Source: DATBGZ01 sp036557785
GTDB taxonomy: Bacteria; Actinomycetota; Actinomycetes; Mycobacteriales; Micromonosporaceae
Direction: 5' to 3'
Assembly (NCBI GenBank): GCA_036557785.1
Contig: DATBGZ010000045.1
Coordinates: forward strand, 1-64,000
DNA: 64,000 nucleotides
Positions 60,124-64,000 of the stretch are shown here, in pieces. Both the position numbers and the translations under genes were made by a program. Each line of letters starts with the position of its first letter. Positions within the stretch are counted from its first letter, which is position 1. Under the pieces are notes generated by a model that worked only from the letters and a program-made list of their open reading frames with translations, searched no databases and was not told the origin of the DNA.

Positions 60124-61755
60124 CTATGCCTGCGCCGCCAGGTCGGAGAGTACAGCTCGTGCGGCGTTGCGGCCGTTGAGGGCGATGACGCTTCCGGCCG
60201 GGTGGGTCGCGGCGCCGCACAGGTAGACCCCCGGTACGTCCGTGCGTGCGCTCAGGCGCTGCTCCCACATCTGGTCGGGCCGCACCTCGCCTTGGAAGAT
60301 GTGCCCGCCGGTCAGGCCGACGCGCGATTCGATGTCGGGCGGCCCGAGCACCTCGTAGCTCTCCAGGCAGTCGGCGAAGTCGGGCGCCCAGCGGCTCACG
60401 AGATCGATGAACTGATTCGCGACCTCCTCGCGCCGCGCCTCCCAGCCGTCACCGGCGAGGGCATAGGGCGCGTACTGGCCGAAGATGCTCATGAGATGCC
60501 GGCCTTCGGGCGCGGGCGACGGGTCGTGGCCGGTCTGCACGTACATCTCGCCGAAGCCCACCGCCGGCTCGCCCACGTCGCAGCTCTCGAAGCAGCGCTG
60601 CGCGTCCTCCAGCCCGGTCGTCACGTCGACGACACCCTTGGCCCAGAACGTATCCGACGGAGCGGCGGTCCACGACGGCAGCCGATGCAGGGCCGCGTTG
60701 AACTTCACCACCGGGCTGCGGATGTCCCACGCTTCCAGCCGGGCGCGGTAGGCGGCCGGTACCGTGTCGGCCGGCAGCATCGCGAGCAGCCGTTTGGGAT
60801 CGGCGTTGCTCACCACGCGGGTGGCGCGGATGAGCGTGCCGTCCTCGAGCCGTACGCCCTCGCCGGGAAGCACCTCGGCGACCGGGACACCGGTGGCGAG
60901 CACCGCGCCGGCCTCTCGCGCGGCGTCGGCGATCGCGAAGCTCACCATGCCCATGCCGCCACGGACGTAGCCCCAGACCGCGCCGACGCCGAGCACTTCG
61001 CCGGAGAAGTGCATGAGCTTCACCGCCGCGGTGCCCGGGTCCTTCGGGCCGGCGTAGGTGCCGATCACCCCCTGACCAAAGAGCGCATCCTTGAGCCGCT
61101 GGTCGGAGACGAACTCGTCGAGGACGTCCGAGATGGACGCTTCGAAGACAGCGTCACGCATGAGTTGCTCACCGCCGAGCAGCTCCTCGAGCTGCTCCCG
61201 GGTAGGTGAGTCACCCGACCATGTGTCGCGCGCGCCCTTGCGGAGCCGGATCCGGATCTGGTCGAAGAAGTCCTCGTAGGCGAAGTAGCCGTCGATATCC
61301 TTCGCGGTGAAGCCGAGCTCCTTGAGCCCGGCCAGCGTCCGGTCGTGGTCCATCCACTGCGCAAAGGCGGTGCCGTCGTCGAAGGGTACCCAGAGCTGAG
61401 GATCGGCGAGGTATACCTCCAACCCGCGCTCGTAGAGGCGCAGGTCGGCCGCCACCGTCTCGTCGAGCAGGCCGATGACGTAGGCGCAGGGGCTGATCAC
61501 GTAACGCTGGTCGGGGAAGGGGCGCTCCAGCGTGCATGCCCCGCCCAGCCGGCTGCGCGCCTCCAGCACGAGCACGGACTGACCGGCCCGGGCCAGGTAG
61601 GCCGCGCACGTCAGTCCATTGTGACCACCGCCGACCACCACGACGTCCCAGTGCCGAGCCGCCAGCTCGCGCACCGGCGCAGGCAGCCCGATCTCGCCCA
61701 GTTTCTCCGCGATATCACCAGTCCCACCCACGCTTCGCCCTCCCAACGCGCTCAC
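60124..61755 (-). CDS. PYROXD2/phytoene-desaturase-like FAD oxidoreductase
   Basis: A 543-residue flavoprotein. GGGHNG (42-47) begins the FAD site, and HPAGSVIALNGRNAARAVL at the end is the closing FAD motif common to phytoene-desaturase/PYROXD2 enzymes. GTG 61755 starts it, with GTGA overlapping the stop of the preceding aminotransferase and GGAGGT just upstream. It is the last gene of the Rieske-aminotransferase-flavoprotein operon. No carotenoid genes are nearby, so oxidation of an amine or ring compound fits the context better than carotenoid desaturation. Confidence 0.9.
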   Translation of the reverse strand: MSALGGRSVGGTGDIAEKLGEIGLPAPVRELAARHWDVVVVGGGHNGLTCAAYLARAGQSVLVLEARSRLGGACTLERPFPDQRYVISPCAYVIGLLDETVAADLRLYERGLEVYLADPQLWVPFDDGTAFAQWMDHDRTLAGLKELGFTAKDIDGYFAYEDFFDQIRIRLRKGARDTWSGDSPTREQLEELLGGEQLMRDAVFEASISDVLDEFVSDQRLKDALFGQGVIGTYAGPKDPGTAAVKLMHFSGEVLGVGAVWGYVRGGMGMVSFAIADAAREAGAVLATGVPVAEVLPGEGVRLEDGTLIRATRVVSNADPKRLLAMLPADTVPAAYRARLEAWDIRSPVVKFNAALHRLPSWTAAPSDTFWAKGVVDVTTGLEDAQRCFESCDVGEPAVGFGEMYVQTGHDPSPAPEGRHLMSIFGQYAPYALAGDGWEARREEVANQFIDLVSRWAPDFADCLESYEVLGPPDIESRVGLTGGHIFQGEVRPDQMWEQRLSARTDVPGVYLCGAATHPAGSVIALNGRNAARAVLSDLAAQA

Positions 61756-63143
61756 GGTACCTCCACTGTGGACTGACTTTGCAGGGCCGCTGCCATCGTC
61801 TCGAGGTTGGTCACGAAGCACCGCACATCCTCCGTGGTGTGCTGCACCGAGACCGTCCACTGTTCACACTTGCCCCAGGGAGGCAGGAAGACGCCACCGT
61901 TGTGCTGGTAGATCCAGTGGGCATTGCCCCACTGGTCGGGATAACTCAGGAAGTCCCGGTAGTCGTGCAACTGTTCATGGAAGATGACCGCGCCCTTGGC
62001 CCCGAACGCCTGCACGTATCCCGGCATGCCGTACCGCTCGAGGATGGACCGCGCCCCGCTGACCATGATGTCCCGCAGTCGGTCGAAGTGCCGGTAGGCC
62101 TCGTCGGTGAGGACCTCGGTCACCACAGCCCGGGCCGCAGCCATGGTCAACGGGTTGCCGTTGAACGTCCCGACCTGCTCGTACGTACCGTCGGCGACCA
62201 GGGCCATGAGCTCACGGGTGCCGCCGATCGCGCCGCAGGGCAGACCCCCGCCCAGTGCCTTGGCCAGGCAGATAAGGTCGGGGGTGACGCCGGACCATTC
62301 GACGGCACCGCCTGCGGCGATGCCGAAGCCGGTCTTCACCTCGTCAAAGGCCAGGTAGGCCCGGTGCTGGTGCAGGATGTCCCGCAGCCCGGCCAGGTAG
62401 CCCGGCGGTGCCGGGATCAGCCCGATGTTCATCATCACCGGTTCGACGATCATGCCCGCGACCTGGTCGCGGTACTCGGACAGCACGCGCTCGACCGCCG
62501 CCAGGTCACCAAACGGCACGACCACGGTCAGGTCGGTCATGGCGCGGGGCACCGCGGTGCCGACCGGCACGGTATTGGGCCGGGAGGCCGGACCGATATC
62601 GTCGGGGGACGGGTAGACCGAGACCTGCACGCTGTCGTGGTGCCCGTGGTACGTGCCCTCCACCTTGATGACCACCGGCCGGCCCGTCGCGACCCGCATG
62701 ATGTGGATGGCGTCCATTGTGGACTCTGTACCGGAGTTGTTGTACCGCCACATCGGCAGCTCGAAGCGCCGGGCCAGCTCACGCGCCACCACGACCGCGT
62801 CGCGCACCGGCTGAGCGAAGTGGGTGCCTCTGCGGACCCGGTCGGAGACGGCCGCCACGATCGCGGGGTGGGCGTGCCCGCACAGGTTCACGCCGAAGCC
62901 GCCATGCAGGTCCACATAGGAGTTCCCATCGACGTCGAGGATCCGGGAGCCCTCACCGCGGTCGATCCACACGGTGCCCGGCGGTGCGTCCTGCCAGCTC
63001 GAGGTGACCCCGCCGGCCAGCACGTCGCTGCACTCCGCCCGCAGCCGCTGGGAGCGCTGCGTCCTGGCGAGGAAGAGCTTCTCCTGTTCGGCGATGAGCC
63101 GGTCGAGAATGTCGGGGTAGGACGGCACCACGGGGGCGGGCAT
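61752..63143 (-). CDS. class III aminotransferase
   Basis: A 463-residue PLP-dependent aminotransferase (GSA-aminomutase/4-aminobutyrate-transaminase fold). K295 in ICLAKALGGG is the PLP lysine, and LAFDEVKTGF carries the Asp that contacts the pyridine nitrogen. It is 47 bp downstream of the Rieske gene and overlaps the next start by 4 bp. A TCCATTGTGGA palindrome lies at 62713 and a TCCACTGTGGA at 61762. The amino donor/acceptor is unknown. Confidence 0.93.
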   Translation of the reverse strand: MPAPVVPSYPDILDRLIAEQEKLFLARTQRSQRLRAECSDVLAGGVTSSWQDAPPGTVWIDRGEGSRILDVDGNSYVDLHGGFGVNLCGHAHPAIVAAVSDRVRRGTHFAQPVRDAVVVARELARRFELPMWRYNNSGTESTMDAIHIMRVATGRPVVIKVEGTYHGHHDSVQVSVYPSPDDIGPASRPNTVPVGTAVPRAMTDLTVVVPFGDLAAVERVLSEYRDQVAGMIVEPVMMNIGLIPAPPGYLAGLRDILHQHRAYLAFDEVKTGFGIAAGGAVEWSGVTPDLICLAKALGGGLPCGAIGGTRELMALVADGTYEQVGTFNGNPLTMAAARAVVTEVLTDEAYRHFDRLRDIMVSGARSILERYGMPGYVQAFGAKGAVIFHEQLHDYRDFLSYPDQWGNAHWIYQHNGGVFLPPWGKCEQWTVSVQHTTEDVRCFVTNLETMAAALQSQSTVEVP

Positions 63144-63190
63144 CTTCAGTCACCAGCTTGGTCGCGGGGTTGGGATTCGTGGGAGGGCTG

Positions 63191-64000
63191 TCAGCGGGTG
63201 GGCATGGCGGCGGTGGTGGACTCCGGCAGCCGTCCGTCGAGGTAGGCGCGGGCCACCACGGCGACGGCCTGGAACGTGGCATCCTCGTTCTCGGGAGAGA
63301 ACGGACCGGGCCGGTAGCCACGTGATGTGACGCCCCGCTGCACCGCCTCGCACGCGGCCCAGTCCTGGCGGTTCGTGAGGTCCCAGAAGTCCACGGCGTA
63401 GGCGGGGTCGAAGTCGGCCCGCCCCACGACCTCGGGCGGGAACAGCCACTCGCAGACGACGTGTGTGCGGTCCGCGGCGAGCGGCTCCAACGTGTGGATC
63501 ATCACGTAGTCGGGATGGGCGCTGATGAGCAAGTTCGGCCAGAGCTGGACATACTGCACCGCCCGCCGCAGCGTCCCGGCGATCGCCCGCATCGGCTCGC
63601 TGCCGGAGAGCCCGTCCAGCGACATGGTCTGCGCGCCCTCGACCAGCTCCATGCTCCCGCCCACCCAGAGCCCGTCCGGGCAGTAGTTGGAGCCGCTGTC
63701 GGGCGGGGAGACGCGGCATAGCTCGGGGTGGATGGTGGAGCAGTGGTAGCACTCCTGGTAGTTCTCGACCGCCAGCTTCCAATTGGCCCGCAGCTCGTAG
63801 GAGTGGCTGGCCGCGACCACGAGCCGGTCGAGCTCGTAAGGTCTCAGGATGTCGTCGAGCCCTGCCGTGTAGCGCTCCACGGGTGGGGCCACACCGTCCA
63901 CATTGACCAGTACGAAGCCATGCCACTCGGCCACCCTGGCGCTCGTGAGGGAAAGCTCGTCCTTCGAGGCGAACGCGTCGCGGTGTTCGTGGGGGACCTT
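63191..64000 (-). CDS. Rieske-type ring-hydroxylating oxygenase alpha subunit (partial)
   Basis: The C-terminal ~270 residues of a Rieske non-haem iron oxygenase; the N-terminal Rieske domain lies beyond the window end, where the frame stays open to base 64000. The mononuclear iron site is visible: ENYQECYHCSTIHPELC (two His) and Asp in AVDFWDLTNRQDW. It heads the minus-strand operon with a class III aminotransferase and a PYROXD2-like flavoprotein, consistent with breakdown of a quaternary-amine, carnitine-like or aromatic compound. The specific substrate is unknown. Confidence 0.92.
   Translation of the reverse strand, partial: KVPHEHRDAFASKDELSLTSARVAEWHGFVLVNVDGVAPPVERYTAGLDDILRPYELDRLVVAASHSYELRANWKLAVENYQECYHCSTIHPELCRVSPPDSGSNYCPDGLWVGGSMELVEGAQTMSLDGLSGSEPMRAIAGTLRRAVQYVQLWPNLLISAHPDYVMIHTLEPLAADRTHVVCEWLFPPEVVGRADFDPAYAVDFWDLTNRQDWAACEAVQRGVTSRGYRPGPFSPENEDATFQAVAVVARAYLDGRLPESTTAAMPTR

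Noticed and set aside
1..64000. tRNA, rRNA or CRISPR arrays
   Set aside because: No cloverleaf-like sequence with TTCRA arm, no rRNA stretches and no regularly spaced repeats were seen; a tRNA scan was not possible.

Overview
The window is chromosomal DNA of a high-GC actinomycete. A mycothiol ligase gene (mshC), an F420-type (LLM) oxidoreductase, a CvnA-D type conservon, a PAC2-family gene beside metH, and heavy GTG start use point to a filamentous or Frankia/Micromonospora/Streptomyces-type actinobacterium. The genus cannot be fixed from the sequence. Coding density is high. I saw no tRNA, rRNA or CRISPR array.

Layout. 1-485: non-coding DNA with three 20-22 bp direct repeats that look like the end of an insertion sequence. 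0.5-6.1 kb: hrpA helicase, a two-helix small protein and a DUF7144-like membrane protein. 6.5-10.6 kb: a four-gene conservon (small GTPase, DUF742, roadblock/LC7, nitrate-sensor type kinase). 10.98-14.97 kb: a minus-strand operon of P450, class I terpene synthase and class II diterpene-type cyclase, i.e. a compact candidate diterpenoid pathway. It is flanked by a CPBP protease-like gene, a GMC oxidoreductase and a VOC protein. 18.6-22.2 kb: a LolA/DUF2092-like secreted protein divergent from a two-component system.

22.2-32.3 kb is a plus-strand housekeeping run: M20 peptidase, a hypothetical, an LLM oxidoreductase, uppP, an ATPase-TPR protein, DUF5703, histidine phosphatase, DUF3090, SCO1664 family and mshC. 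The order around uppP, mshC, PAC2 and metH resembles that known from mycobacteria and streptomycetes. Here, about 9 kb of other genes separate mshC from PAC2/metH (32.3-41.7 kb): a decayed LuxR-family regulator, a methyltransferase-FAD enzyme-OsmC cassette, a mug glycosylase, a LURP-one-like protein, a GntR regulator, an alanine-type aminotransferase and two or three small unknowns.

41.7-52.8 kb holds PAC2, metH, the intact paralogue of the decayed LuxR regulator, a membrane/metal-site-like protein and an SNF2 helicase. 52.8-59.3 kb holds an orphan protease prodomain and a cell-surface glycan group (UGM-like flavoprotein, GT2, two large polytopic proteins). 59.4-64 kb holds a HAD phosphatase and a minus-strand catabolic operon of a Rieske oxygenase (cut by the window end), a class III aminotransferase and a PYROXD2/phytoene-desaturase-like flavoprotein.

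The main unexplained signals are these. An 11-bp palindrome, TCCA-N3-TGGA, occurs at least 13 times, far above a rough expectation of about 0.5. The terpenoid operon carries non-canonical metal motifs. A near-perfect Shine-Dalgarno sits before a 12-codon ORF downstream of mshC. Two copies of a nested hairpin element lie about 4.2 kb apart.
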